Assembly: GCF_008831285.2 (NCBI RefSeq)
Contig: NC_045145.1
Location: forward strand, 9,548,802 to 9,612,801
Direction of reading: 5' to 3'
From: Nymphaea colorata
Taxonomy: Eukaryota > Streptophyta > Magnoliopsida > Nymphaeales > Nymphaeaceae
DNA length: 64,000 nucleotides
The notes below the pieces were generated by a model. The model saw only the letters and a list, made by a program, of their open reading frames with translations. It did no database searches and was not told where the DNA came from. Below, piece after piece: positions 1 through 13,700 of the stretch. Numbering within the stretch: the first letter of the stretch is position 1; each line of letters starts with the position of its first letter. Made by a program: the position numbers and the translations under genes.

Positions 1-482
1 AATTAGATTAAGGTATGGATATATTTATCTTGAGTATTTTATGATAAGAGAGACAAACCTAATGAAGTTTCACTTTCATCTCTTTTCTCATAAAATGCTT
101 GGCATGTAGATCAAGTAATTATCTTATATAGAAAACTGTAATTTAACCATTTCTTTATTGTCACCTACTGATTTTTTTCCTAATACTTTTTCTTACTTTG
201 AACTAACCTCAATTTTGTATATGAAATGATAGAACAATCTACACCAACAATCTTTATCAATGGTATAGGTTATAACCAATATATACCAACAATCAAGTCG
301 AAGTTATGTGCTCTTTGGATAGAGGGAAAGGTGGCCGGCCAGGCTAGGCCTGCAGCTAGATAGGCCCACCCTGCGTCTAGCCAGCACAGGCCAGAATGGG
401 CCGGTGGTAGGCCAACTCGGCATGTATAGGCCTGCCAGTGGGCTAGGCCTAGGCTGGGTGAACCTTGGGCGGGCAGCCCTCT
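1..482. other. Non-genic flank with a GC-rich patch
   Basis: AT-rich sequence with no supported ORF. Positions 320-480 are strikingly rich in GGCC, TAGGCC and GGCCTG words compared with the flanks. The same kind of GGCC/TAGGC-rich patch recurs near 38820-39020. No TIR or LTR boundary was found, so its nature is unknown. Confidence 0.4.
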
Positions 483-1029
483 GGTATAGTCAACCCTCCA
501 ATGAATTTATTTTTGGATAGATTTTACCATTTTAATGTTTTAAAGACAATAATGACTAATTAATAACTAATTTTATTTTAAAAAGGACCACAATGCCCTT
601 GAGTCTCAGTCCTCTATAAATACTTCCTCATTTCTCTCATTTAGTATGAAAAACCCATCATCTTTTCAAGTCTTTGAGCTCCCTCTCTCCACTTCTTGAT
701 TTCTTCTTCTTCTTGTTCAATGTTTCTTGTTTGGCTCTTCTAATCTTCAACTTCAAACCTTCATTTCCAACAATTGGAGACCTTAGAGGAGCTTATGATG
801 GACTCTTGAGGAGCATCTCCAACTCAGTCAAGCCACCATCACGGAGTTCTCTTTGCCTGAAAGAGCTAAGGAGCAGCCTCTACACCAAATCTTTTTTTAA
901 AAAGTATTTATAACTTTTCTTTCTACCATTTTCTTGTCTCTTTTCTTCATAACAAGTCGATAAAGGTCTAGAGTCTCTCTGGAGCTAAGGATCCTCTTTG
1001 AAGCTCTAGGAGAATAACCAAGGCAAGTG
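483..1029 (+). promoter_or_regulatory. Possible promoter and leader of unknown unit
   Basis: A good plant TATA box (TATAAATA, 615-622) is followed by a pyrimidine-rich leader. A small ORF at 674-913 (79 residues) starts about 50 bp below the TATA box and matches nothing I recognise. The arrangement would fit the promoter and R/U5 part of an old solo LTR as well as a lost gene, but no paired LTR is visible in the window. Confidence 0.25.
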
Positions 1030-1375
1030 TTTTCCTCAATATTTTTTTTTTCTCACTTTTTGACTTATCTTTTTAGCATTTTAACTAGTTTCTTTATTTC
1101 TTTTAACTCTTTTATCTCTTTTTAACTTGTATTTCTCTCATTTTAATTTGTCATCTTTATTTCTCTTTCTTTTATTCTTCTTTTCATTTCTCTCTCATTT
1201 GATTTTTCTCTTTCAAATATATAACTCTCTTTCTCTCCTTCTTTCATCTTTATTTCTCTTTATGTATTTTCATTTTTCTCTTTTCTCTTTTAATTTTTAT
1301 TTACTTATTCTTGCTCTCTCATCGTATAACTATCTTTTCATTTCTCTATCTAATTCTCTATTTTGATGACTTGAT
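1030..1375. repeat. Long pyrimidine-rich (TC/TTTC) tract
   Basis: About 340 bp almost purely T and C on the + strand, with many CTCTTT and TTTCTC words. An ORF across it (1127-1366) is a composition artefact made mostly of Phe, Leu and Ser. It follows directly on the leader-like sequence at 483-1029. Confidence 0.6.
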
Positions 1376-3739
1376 TGTGTGTGGATGTGTATTACGATGT
1401 GAAGATTTGGGGTGGGTTATTTTTTTATTTTTGTTATTTTGAGGTTGGGATATGTCCAACCCAGGAAACACCCAAACACGCTTGATGTACATGTTAATTT
1501 GCATTGAGCATGTCATTTTCGATTTTTCAAATTGCAAATCCATTTTTCATATTTTTCTTAATCATTCTTCTAGTCTTCCATTGGCCCACCTATATTTTCA
1601 ACAAACACTTGAGTGACTCGCTAGATGAAATCTTACCACTATCAATTTTTATCAACTTTTTCCTTTTCCTTTCTCCATTATATGTATGTTATGATAAGAA
1701 TGATCTTTTTTTTGTTATGCATATAGAATTTATGTAATCATGCATACACACAATCACTTATGACACTCACAAATACTCTCAAACACATTTCTAAGAAGCT
1801 TAAGTTAGTCAAGATCAAGTCCTAATAAGGTGATAATTGAATTAAAACAAAATTTTGAAACTTACTTAAGATTCAAGGGAAACACCCCTACAAATTATGT
1901 TTTAAATATCAAGTCTTCATTAGTCCAACATATGATTTTGATACTTACAATATTGCAAAATCTCTCTCTTTCACCCTATGATGAACAAAAACTATGGTCA
2001 TCATCTATCTATTTTGATATCTTGTTTTCAAACAAAACTTGAAAAACTTGCTTTTGCAAAACATGACAAGTTGAAGTCATGTTTTGTAAAATAAGTAATT
2101 TACAAGTATGTTTCTAATTATATTTCCTCAACCAAGTTGAAGACTTTAATTTTCAAAACTATCTCCAAATATAAGTTATCTTTTAGTTGGGTTCTAGCGA
2201 CAATATTTAAAAAACTCAAATGATCTTACAAGTGTCCATTTTAAACAATTTGTTTTCTGTACTATTTTATTATTCCAACAATTCAATTTCAAGTTTCTAA
2301 AGTTACTAAGTATTAAGGGTTCATTAACCTTTAAGACCATAGTTCTAGACTTAATGACACTACTTTTTTAACCAAATCATATTTTAATCATTTCAAAATT
2401 TGTCGTAATATTTTTCTAGAAATTTATTTAGACTTGAGCACACATGCACATAGGATTTAGGATAACATTTCAAATATAAAAAAGTGCAAAGTAAGAGGCT
2501 AGTTTTTGGTCGGTTTACCCTTAATAAAGACATTGGGAATGGATGGACCTTGTACCAAGGGCGGGTCATTTTCTCTCTCATTTCAAAATGAAACCTTATT
2601 TTTCTCAAGCACTACAAAGACCAAAATAAATTTTGAAGATGCAAACAGGTACCAAAACTAATTTTTAAAGACAATTCATATAATTAAGAGTCATAGGATA
2701 TGCATTACTGCTTGCTTAATTTGTTTTCAATTTCCAATTGATTGCTTGGGTGTATGGAATAGATGAAGTGCTTGACCTTCCAATGTTAAACTACTTTTAG
2801 GTCTTTATTGGGCCCTTCTCTTAGGCTCTTGTTTAGGTTTTTTGGTTTTAGGAAGATAACTTGAGCTTCAAGACTGAAGATGTTCACCTACTATTGATTT
2901 TCCTAAGCTTGAGATAATGTGCATTACGTGCATGCATCTCTCAGTTTTTTATGAAATACTTATATAAAATGTTTCCAAATGGCATAAGGCCATCCCATGT
3001 CAGCTGACTATCCTCTTGAACCAAATTTCTAAACTGAAACCGTGTGTGAATTCCACAGTGACTTAGAACCCAAATAGGAGAGAGAGATTTAAAATGTCGC
3101 TCATTGCTTGCTTATTTACTACTTTCTTCCTTTCTTTCGTTATTTATTTTTTATTTCATCTGTCTCATGCATGGACATAAGCAAAGAGAGTGAAAATAGC
3201 CATTTGAAACTAAGATTTTGCCACATTTTCCAAGACAAAATCATGGAATTCCTATTTTGCCAACATTAAGCTTCGCTTATGAACTTGGAAAATTCATAAT
3301 TTTATCTAAAAGAGTACCCGATACAATTTTAACTCAAGACTCCTACTTTTGATTTCAATAGACCGATTTTATCAAAAGAGATTTTAAAATCAGATCATTC
3401 AATCCATTTTTGAAGCCATTCAAGTCAAGTTCATTTTTGAATTTGTAAGTTCAAATTTTTTATCCAAGACCATAATTTGATTTCAAGTTCATATGAATGA
3501 ACTAAAGCTTCAAGTTCAAGTATTTACAAAACAAATTCGCCATTTCAAATCCAATTTTCAATTTTCAAATCAAATTAAATTTTCGGATCACATCGATGGT
3601 CGCAATTCAAAAGAATTTTGATCAGTCTTCAATTTTCAATTAAATTTTGCTGGAATTCAAAAGCATTCTCCTAAATTTTCAATTAAGTTCAAAATGAACT
3701 TCAAATCAAAGTCTATCAATAGAATGACTTGTACAATTT
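1376..3739. other. Non-genic AT-rich stretch
   Basis: I see no recognisable gene, RNA or element boundary here. Short ORFs at 1504-1737, 1830-2042 and 2393-2608 have no familiar motif and look like chance. Positions 3400-3720 are rich in TTCAAATT and TTCAAGTT words. Confidence 0.5.
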
Positions 3740-4052
3740 TTGAGAAATCAGCGGATTATTCTTAAGAATCAGCGGATTATTCTTATTAAAAGTCGTGGGC
3801 AGAAATGGTTGAACCTAGTACCTATGAAAGGATTTCTTTCTCTATCATGGTCCGAATCACACCATGGTCAACGACAAGAAACCTCGACGTTTATCCGGCA
3901 CTGTTGGTTGACTCGACAGATGGGTTCCTCGCTTTGTCCAGCTGCTTTGGCTCAGGCGGCTGACGGTCCCCTCGAGGGAGACTTTCCCAGGCAGGCAACG
4001 TCTTAAATCAAGACCAGGCCGGAAGAAGCTCCGGCAGAAAAGGTAAGTCATC
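3740..4052 (+). promoter_or_regulatory. XYLT upstream region / 5' leader
   Basis: Proximal upstream region of XYLT. It contains a tandem repeat of a 19-bp word, AATCAGCGGATTATTCTTA, at 3746-3764 and 3767-3785 (period 21). No convincing TATA box is visible. A strong splice-donor-like string, AAAAGGTAAGT, sits at about 4039-4047, just before the ATG at 4053, so a 5'-leader intron or alternative transcript start is possible. Confidence 0.4.
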
Positions 4053-4727
4053 ATGAGCAGAAGAGCTGCCGGTGGTGGTGTTGGCGGTAGCGGTGTCCGA
4101 AAGCACGCTGCCCTCATCTTCTGCTTCTGCGCCTTGATATGCCTTTCCATTTCCTTTAACCTCTTCCACTCTCACACTCTCCTCTTCTCCTCAACCGAAA
4201 CCCCTCCAACTGTTACTGACTCGGCCGGCAAATCGGAGGACGAGCGGCCGCCGTCTTCCTTGAAGGCATGGCCTCCACTTCCCTCCTTCACTCCGTGGTC
4301 GTTCGACCCTAATCTCACTGTGGGATCCTGCGAGGCCTACTTCGGCCATGGCTTCGGCCACCGCGTGGACTTCCTTGCTGGCGGGGCCGGTAGTAATGGT
4401 GCAGGTGGGTGGTTCCGCTGCTTCTACAGCGACACCCTCCGGAGTTCTGTGTGCGAGGGAGGGAGGATCAGAATGGATCCCGATCGGATCCGGATGTCGA
4501 GGGGCGGCGAGGATCTGAATTCGGTGATCGGCCGGAGAGACGAGGAGGAGCTCCCTGTCTATGAAGAAGGGGCTTTCGTCATAGAGGCGGAGGGCGAGGA
4601 GAGGAGGATCGTTGACGAGGTGGATCTCGATCGATTTGTGCCTGTTGGCGCTGTGCATCATCACACCATGCGCAATTTGATCGGCTCTATCCGCTCGGTT
4701 CCGCCGGAGATACTTGAGTGTTCTCAG
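4053..4727 (+). CDS. XYLT: XYLT exon 1
   Basis: Encodes residues 1-225: tail, membrane anchor, Pro/Ser-rich stem and the first half of the catalytic region up to ECSQ. The donor is CAG|GTAAAG at 4727/4728. This exon is markedly GC-rich compared with exon 3 and the surrounding DNA. Confidence 0.93.
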
Positions 4728-7700
4728 GTAAAGGTTTCCGTTTTGTTTTTTTCCGCTTTCCAGGTGGTTTTCCGGCCCCTCCGTCTACTGCTTTATCATC
4801 CTATTTGATGCAAAATCTTTGTAATCATGCGGCTGCAGTGGATAGATGATCCGGTGTTGCTTGTTACTCGATTCGAGTATGCTAATCTCTTCCACACGGT
4901 TACTGATTGGTATAGCTCGTATGTCGCCTCACGAGTCACTGGTCTGCCTGCTCGACCGCGTCTGATATTTCTGGATGGCCATTGCAAGGTAGGGCTCCTG
5001 CGATGATCTCTTAGAATGGTAAATTGATTCTCATTAGCTTTTGCACATTCAGTTTCTTGTTCTTGGATGGAAATCGTCCTCTAATTTCTAGAATGATTTC
5101 GTTTTGCTGAATTCGTCACAGTTGATCCTCCTCAACCACATAAATTCACTTGTTATTGAAAAAAGGTGCCACTACACTGCCCATTGCGTTTGACACTATT
5201 GAAAATGCTTGAAGTAAATCTTGAAGATGTACAAAAAAGATCCGTCAAATCAGGTCAGAAACAATATTTAACGATGGCTACACGCTTATGTGGGAAGAGA
5301 TCAGGAGGGTTTTGTACTGGTTCATTATTAAAAGTTCTGGCCTTAGATAATGTAATAGGTTTTTTACTTCAGTAAAGGTTTTTCATATATATGCATATAG
5401 CCCTGGTTATTTTGAAGTGAAATACCGAAACCTTACACACACACACCCGCAGATGTATATAACTTTGGTTGTATTTGAAGTGAAATGCAAAAATAGAGAA
5501 CTCCTTAGGTGGTTCAGCTATGGGTCTGTTCTCATTACGGCAGTTGTTCCCTTCTCTTCTATCTTCTATGACAAAAGATTACCTGGCTTAGACACCCAGA
5601 TTTTACAGCCTTGCAAGAGTGGAGCATAGATTGGTGGAAGTTTATGTGAACTTGTGCAGGTCTTAATCTTGCAGCTTTGAAGTGAGTTACCACCAGCCGA
5701 GTGAAGTATGTTCACAAGCTTCATCTACTTTTTATGGAACATTTGAACATGCTGAGGCTAAATTCATGAAATTTGCAGTCGCTCAACTAGGTTTCCCCTG
5801 TTTATAAAGAAGGTATGTGGTTTAACCGTTCCTTTGAGAAACCTCGTTTGTGGAAATTTCTAGTTTGGCCTTACCCGTTTGACAGTATGATAAGTATTTG
5901 TAACCATTCTACTCCCATCGAATTTGCCAACCATTCAACCATTTAAATAAGTGTCATTTTTTTTTAATTCTAACTTTAATTTTCTTTTTTCTTTAATTTT
6001 ATACACAGAAACCAGAATCTAGTTTAAGAGACATCATCATTTTCCCAGGTGCATAAAGCCATGTGGCTCCTTACCCCTGCCCCCAAAATCAGAACCTGCT
6101 TAACCAGTAGCCATATGGGTCAAACTTTCAACCTTCCACCCTATGTTGTCAAGGCGTCCAGGTGCTGCCTGGGTGCCAGGCAGCACCTAGTGCCTAGGCG
6201 AAAAAAGCAACCAATTTTTTTTTTTAGTTATGTTAATATGTCAAGTTATTTTGATTAACTATTACTAATATTTGAAATGTCGATAGTAATATAACAATTA
6301 TAATCAACTTAAGCAAAAAAAAAAAAAAATTAATTGTTGATTTCATTGAATATACAAAATCAATAGAAGAAATTTAACATTACTCATTAAGTGTAATCTA
6401 ATACCAGAAACAAGAAAAAAGTAAATCTAATCTCTAGAAGAATGCTTTAATACATCTGTACTTAAAAAACGACATAATATAATGAAAAAGATTAACGATA
6501 TACATATAAATACACAACAATAACAATACATATAAGTACATAACCCAATGTTGTAAAACGCGTATCGGTCGGGCTTTAAGATACGCCGTATCGTAACCGT
6601 ATCGTAATTTTTTTTAAAATAATAATAATAAATCAGAAAAAATAAAAAAATCGAAAAATTTATTAAAAAAATCAGAAAAAATTAAAATTAATAAATTCTT
6701 CATAGAAAACATGTTTTAGATAATGATAAACTTATTATTGCTAAATGCTATAAACTTACGCGTTCACGGTTTATCATTCATACTTCATAGACATCAAAAT
6801 TCATAACAATATCATTCAATTTCAATCAACAAAGCATAAGTCATAAAGTGATAAAGTCATACAACATTCAAGTGTTCAACAACCATAGATAACTCTTAAG
6901 TGGTTCGATACATATAATGATTCATCATTCATAATCTTCATCATCTTCATCTTCTTCTTCATCTTCATCGTCAAGAATTGGAAGATCCTCACCAACATAT
7001 TCAGCACCAGCAATAGCACTAGCAGACTCTCCTTCATCAACAAAGCCTTTTGTTGCTTCAGCTTCAAGGTTGAAGCATTCAAGATCTTCATCATCAAATA
7101 TTGTAGCCGGTTCTTCAATCCATGGCTCTAGATGTCAAAGTTTTCCAAGCTGATAGGATCGAACTGAGATGTGTGTTTCCTTGCTGATGTTTTTTGTAAT
7201 TCTCTACGTTACATAAGAGAAAACTTGTTAATATATAATTTCATATAAATATATTGTACAAAAAATGTAAACATTAAGCTATATTACCTTTGTTTCAACC
7301 TCATATTATATCAAACAAAGACAAGGTCATTCAACCTTTTATGCTCGAGCCTATTCCTCTTTTTGCTATGGATATGTTGGAACACACTCCAGTTTCTTTC
7401 GCATCCACTAGCACTGCATGTCTGACTGAGGACTTTGATTGCAAAACGTGCTAGGTTTGGACAATCAAACCCATGCCTATTCCACCACAAATCTAAAAAA
7501 AAATATAACGATATAACAAATCAATGTGAAAGTTCTAAAAGAATCAAATGTAACAAATGCAAAGTAAATTAAACATTTCTATGTATTTACCTGGACGCAT
7601 GGTTGTCTTGGCTCGAACGGCAACAGGTTGTCTCATGCCCGATAACAAGTATCATATAGATCTAACTCATTGCTGACGGCATCTTGTTCTCTAGAATCTA

Positions 7701-10700
7701 CCACTAACACGTTAATACAATCCAACAAATCACTTAAAACTTCTCTGTCCTTCTTAAATGTAGGAGAAAATCTAATTGCAGGATTTAGATAGTAAGCTGC
7801 TGCATGAAGAGGTTGATGAAGCTGTCCAGTCCACCTTTTATCTATCATCTTCCATATGGGCATATATAACTTTTTGTTTTCTTTTAAGTTGTCTCGAATT
7901 GCCTCTTTTACTTTATCCATGGTCTCATATAAGTACCTTATGGAAGGCCTATCCTCACTGTCAGCTAACCTGAGGACTTTCACTAACGGAACACAAACTT
8001 TTAATAGCTTCACACATGATTCCCAAAATTTGTTATTAAATATGATATCCACAACTGAAGAAGCATTTCTTTTATGAGCATGTGGATATGCAGCCGATTC
8101 TTCACTAGCGAACATCTGCCTCAAAGGAGTTCTTTGTTTCACCACACTCTGCACAGTCAATACGTTTGTGGCAAATCTAGTTTGTGCAGCCTTTTGTAAA
8201 CTTTCTCATCAAACTCAATACATATGCATGATTATAGATAAATTTTGTTACCTCTTGACATTGGTCAATGGCTGATTTCATATCATGCATCTCATTAAGA
8301 TCTTGAAGCATAAGATTAACACAATGAGTGACACATGGACTCCAAAAGAATGTTCCATACTTTTGAAATAACAAATCTCCTGCATCTTTATAATTTGCAG
8401 CATTATCTGTAATAAACTGTACAATGTTTGCAGGTCTAACTTCTTGTACGATATTATCAAAAACATTAAACAAAATCTCAGCAGTCTTAGGAACATCAGA
8501 CAAGTCAAGAGATTTCAAGAATATTGTACCTTTAGGGCAATAAACAAGAAAATTTACAAGTGTTCTTGACCTTGTATCAGTCCATCCATCTGACATAATG
8601 AAGCAACCTGTTTCCTTCTAAGATAATTTCAATTGATCGCAATGTTCAGACACTTCTTTCACTGTATCTTGAAGAATTTTACCCCTCAATTGATGATATG
8701 ATGGCATTTTGAATCCGGGGCCTATAGAAGCAATTGCATCTGCCTTGACTTGGAATTGAAAAGAATTAGCTGCATTAAATGGAATACATGCATCATAAAA
8801 CCATTTTCCTACCATCTTTTGTGCTTGATATAGCATATCTTTAGATGTCATAGCAACACGAATCTGTGGCTGACCACCTGAGCTAGTATATGAAGGGAAA
8901 AGGCTCTTAATAGAGCCAACACTAGACCTACCAGTAGGAACTCTACCACTAGGTGGTTGCATATCACGCTTGGCCCTATCTGCTGTGCCTTTTCTCTTCC
9001 TTCCCGTTACGCCAGATCGACCTTCTTCATACATGATCTCTTTTCCTTTACGATCTCTACCTCTTGAGGTCTCCAAATCTGTTCTTAGAATGGTATCATC
9101 TTCATCATCACATTCATAAGTTTCTTCCTCTTCTTCTTCATCTTCCAAAGGCTCATTATAGTCTACATCTGCCTCTTCAATTTCTTTCTGTATCCTCTTT
9201 TGATGTAAAACATGAAGCATATCTAAACAGTGCTGACACACATATGGAGGCAAAGTTTTGTTTGGTCCTCCAATACAAGGAGATGCATCTTTGGAGGTCC
9301 CTGCCTAATGGTGTTTCATTCTACTAATCCCTCCTGAAAATGTATTCCCACAGAAGCTACATTTGAGTTTCAAGCGGTTATTCTCCTTCACCCTTTCGCA
9401 CCATTGCCATGTGGGATCCATATCTTCAAAAAAAAAAAAAAACGAAATCCTATGGTAAACTTAATGAAAAACACTCAAAATCTATCAATCTATGATTATA
9501 CGGTAAAAAATTATGAATACATGGTAAAAACATGAGATTTTATACCTTACGAAGAAGAAATAAAGAAAACCCCTTTCCCCCCAACGAAAATCAACCACTC
9601 ACGCACAAATCAACCCCTTAATCTTCGATTTCAAGGTGAAAATCAACTTTTTTATGGTGAAAATGGACGATCGCCCTCCCTGACGACAGTATTCGAGCTT
9701 GAGAAATGAAGAACAGAGGCTTTTTTTTCAAAAAGAAGCCGAATAAGTAGGTCTCGGGCCCCCTTTTGCGAAATCAGCCCGTATCGTACGATACAGGGTA
9801 TATCGCACCGTATCGTACGATATGGGAACAATACACCCCTATTTACGATACGGGGGGTGTATCGTACCGTTATTTAAAAACGATACGGTACGTATCGTAC
9901 GATACAGGGCCGTATCGTACAATACGTACAACACTAACATAACCATAATAATATATACATATAACAGGTATCAGAACAGTACATGTTATATAATAGGCTA
10001 ACAGTATATACATATAACAGGTATCACAATAGTACATATTATATAACAGACTAATAGTATATATTACATATAATAGGGTGATGGCTTGATGCAATACTAT
10101 ATAAGAGGTATAACAGATTGTACATAACAGGATATGCATATAACACATATTACAATACATATAGTCGGGGTAACAAATTGTATTACAATACAATTTAACA
10201 TAATAGTATATGCATATAAGTTTATAACAGGTATAACAAATTAACAATACATATAACTGTATTGTCACATAAAACGTGTATTATTAAAAAAAAACACGTA
10301 TAATACTCGAGAAATAAGTCACCCGTATAAAACGGCAATTAGACTCCTCTTTTTTAAAAAAAGCCAGAAAATAAAAACCGTGAAAAAAACGTGTATTATA
10401 TGCATTTTTTCACGTTTTTTCATATTTTTTATTAATTTTTATTTTTTTATAATTTTTAGGATTTATTAAATGTTTTAAATTTTTTAAACTTTGCCGAGAT
10501 TTTTCCAAGATATTCCTGAGATATACAACTTTACTGTATTATACCTGAGAAATTCCTCGCAATATAATACCCGTACACGATATATGTGGCAATGCATATA
10601 ACTATGTGATATAAGTACGTAACCTAACCATATTATACATATAACAGGTATGAGGTATCACAATACTATATAACAAATTAAGTAACTAACAGTATATACA

Positions 10701-13700
10701 TATAACAGTACACATATAACAACATAATCAACATAACAATACATAAAAATACGTGGTCAATACAAAATAAAAGTACATAACAATATCTACTCAATTAACA
10801 AACTTTAATTGAAAGGACAGATGACTTTTCACTTTCCCATAGACTGGGCGTGTTGGCACCTAGGCGTGAGCTTAGGTGCCAACATATATCCGTCACGTAA
10901 GTGGTGGACTTAGGCGACAGGTGTGAACTAACGTGTAGTCCACGCCTAGGGCAGGCCTCCGCTAGGCCTTAACAACATGGCTTGCACCTATTAACCATGA
11001 CCTGTCCCTCTACATCTTGCAGCAGATTTCTTCTTTCCCGTGATGTTTTATGGAAAACCATTACATTTCTAAGAACTTTCCAATCATCTATCCATTTATA
11101 TAAGTTGCATAATTTTTTTTTTTCCGTAATTTTCATCTTTACAGCTTCTTTCGTATATGGAGATGAATTTGAAGGGCCTGCACATGCCTATCCAAAGTGT
11201 AATATGTCTTGTTAGGTATTTTGGACAACTTTGAGCTCATGTCTGTTACATCTCCAGGTGGTCTTATTTCTTCTAAGCTTTGTCCAGGTGATCTAGAAAA
11301 TGCTTCTTTGTGAGTCATATCTCTCTAAATAACATGCTAGAAGTTATTGAGTCCACTAATGCTATCATAGTGCATTAATTGGTTAGTTAATGGAGGATTC
11401 TCTCTATGTATGTAATTCCCATGTACTGGTAAGACTTAAACTTTGCATCTGGCTGATGCTTCATGAGCACCCAGCAATAAGACGTTTATGTTGATCCTCT
11501 ACCCAAAGAAGCAAGAGAAAGACTGATGAAGGGCAGTGAAATACTTGAACATGTGATTCCTTTCCCCTCACGTGCTTATTTTTATGGCTATTTACTGGTT
11601 TTTATCATTATAATTTATAAATTTATAAACAGTAAAGCTTCTAACTAAAACATCCTCTGAATTGAGCTGTTTGGAAGAACTGACCTTCATTTACATGTCA
11701 GCCCTCTAACCTGTTTCTTGGTTCTGTGAACTGTACTTTCAAGCTGAAGAAAGGAAAAAACCACTCTAGTAGTCTCTGACATCTCAAAGATCTGAAAAAA
11801 TTCCACTAATGACGTTTTAGATCCAGATGATAATATCAAAAAATTTGTCATGGTACATTGAAAGTGTCCTCGAGAAATATATATCCCATCATTGTCACAA
11901 TCACCGGTATTGTGGTATTCGTGAAAAAATGAGAAAAACAAAAGAAATTAAAAAAAATGGTAGAAAAAGAAAAATAAATTTGTCGTGGCTTTTTTATGTT
12001 TTTTTTTATTTTACATTAAAAGGATTACATATTCATGTTTAAAATTTTAAACTTAACAGAAATTATTTGTTATCATTTTCTCTTTTTACTTTTTTTGTTT
12101 TTAACTAATATTTAGATTTTTTTTCATTTTCCCAAAATTTTCCTGAGAAAAACGACTTTTCCAAAAAAAAATACCTGAAAAAACCTGAGTGTTAAAAACC
12201 CAAGAATAATATTTGTGAGAATGATCCAAATATTACATTGACAGTGTAAGAATAGTCTTGCAAGTATTTGAAATGAATGATATTTTTATGTCTTAAGCAT
12301 ATGCTTTCGATTTTTATTGTTTCTTATACTTCAGAAACTTCTATAATTTTTTCCTAATAAATTTTTCCAGGAAAATACTAGAAAAACTTATTATTTCAGT
12401 GTTTTTCTATCTCTCTTTTTTTCATTGCTAGAACTTCTGAGTGCCTTACTCAATCTTCAGGAAACACTTTCGGAAAGACCTTGTCACTAAGGCATGAATG
12501 ATGCTGCTTATATTGCCTCATATTTGATTCACTATTGAATCATATTATATATATATATATATATATATAATTCATGTGGCCCATTCTTTCAAGAAAATGC
12601 CAATGCCATGAACCTTAATAAATTGGAGTGAACATGGTTGATGGTTCTCCCGCTAATCCCAAGTACTTCATTCCCTTACTTTCATTTTAATTGCCACTTA
12701 TTTTTGGAACTCTTAGCCTTGAGAGTTCATTTAATATCACTAGAGAGTTGAGGACCATTTTAAGCTTTCAGGTGTTTTGATTTCTCGTGATCTGGGCCTC
12801 AATTTTTTGTCCTTCCACCTATCTCAATCTTTCCTCATGGGAACACTTTTGATTATATTGATGTATAAACAACTTTGTTTGGAAAAGCCTCACCTTTCTC
12901 TGGGATCCAAGGTTGATAAGTTGAGTGTGTCTCCTTTTTTACTGTATTCATGTTCTAGCTAATTTCTCATTTTCTTTAGCAGCATTTTACCTCATATAAA
13001 TATACTAACCTTAGTTCCCTCCTTAGTGAATGCTGTCTGTACCCCTTTTGTGGTGGTCGAAGCAATCACGTTGTCATAGACTCATATGTGGCTTTTTTAC
13101 TGTATTCATGTTGTAGCTAATTTCTCATTTTCTTTAGCTGCACTTTACCTCATATAAATATACTAACCTTAGTTCCCTCCTTAGCGAATGCTGTCTGTAC
13201 CCCTTTTGTGGTGGTCGAAGCAATCACGTTGTCATATGTGGCTTGCTTGAATTGTGTGGTTAGTAAGTTGCTTTAGTGTGCCACAGCTAAGCAATTGCCT
13301 TGACATATAAAACTGACTTGAATTGTCTGGTTAGTAAGTTGCTTCCTAAGTTATATGGCTATGGGTATGGTTCGAATATGAGTATAGAGATACAGGTGCA
13401 AACAGAGCAACTTTAGGAAATATGGGTATGGGGTATGACAGAATATATGTACTCATACTGAGTTGGAAAAAACTAAAGAAAGTAAAATTAAGCAGTTTGG
13501 ATCGGTTTCGATATAAAAAGTGCCCAAGCGTGTCCAAGTACCCACTTTGGGTACGAGTATGACGACATGGTATGTGGATCTTACTGAAGTACCCACGTGA
13601 TTTAGGTTGCTTTAGTGTTCCATAGATAACCAAGCTATGTTCTGTTCGCTCTTCATTACTTCACAAACCATGCACCAGTTCCACTGATCACTTTTTGCCT

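Larger units (their letters stand above)
6546..9936 (-). mobile_element. Inner hAT transposon with decayed transposase
   Basis: 3391-bp element inserted in the outer hAT element. The 8-bp TSD is perfect: ACATAACC at 6538-6545 and 9937-9944. Terminal inverted repeats are left CAATGTTGTA and right (reverse complement) TAGTGTTGTA. Subterminal DNA is packed with the near-palindromic word GTATCGTACGATAC, sparse on the left (6565-6605) and dense on the right (9780-9926). The transposase is on the minus strand and broken, so this copy looks non-functional although its ends are well kept. Confidence 0.9.
6141..10980. mobile_element. Outer non-autonomous hAT-type element (contains two nested elements)
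   Basis: Ends are imperfect inverted repeats: left CTATGTTGTCAAGG (from 6141), right, in reverse complement, CCATGTTGTTAAGG (to 10980). The flanking 8-bp duplications are CTTCCACC (6133-6140) and CTTGCACC (10981-10988), 7 of 8 identical. 8-bp TSDs are typical of the hAT superfamily. Each end carries a GGCG/CCTAGGC-rich subterminal zone with a perfect palindrome. After removing the nested hAT (6546-9936) and MITE (10259-10595), the element is about 1.1 kb, AT-rich and non-coding. Confidence 0.8.

Noticed and set aside
320-480. CpG island or gene start
   Set aside because: The patch is GGCC-repeat-like with few CpGs and no ORF, and a similar patch recurs at 38820-39020.
1127-1366. 79-residue Phe/Leu/Ser-rich ORF
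   Set aside because: It is a by-product of a pyrimidine-rich tract.
9945-10800. CRISPR-like or satellite array
   Set aside because: Repeat spacing and units are irregular and AT-rich, and the array sits inside a hAT element in a plant nuclear gene.
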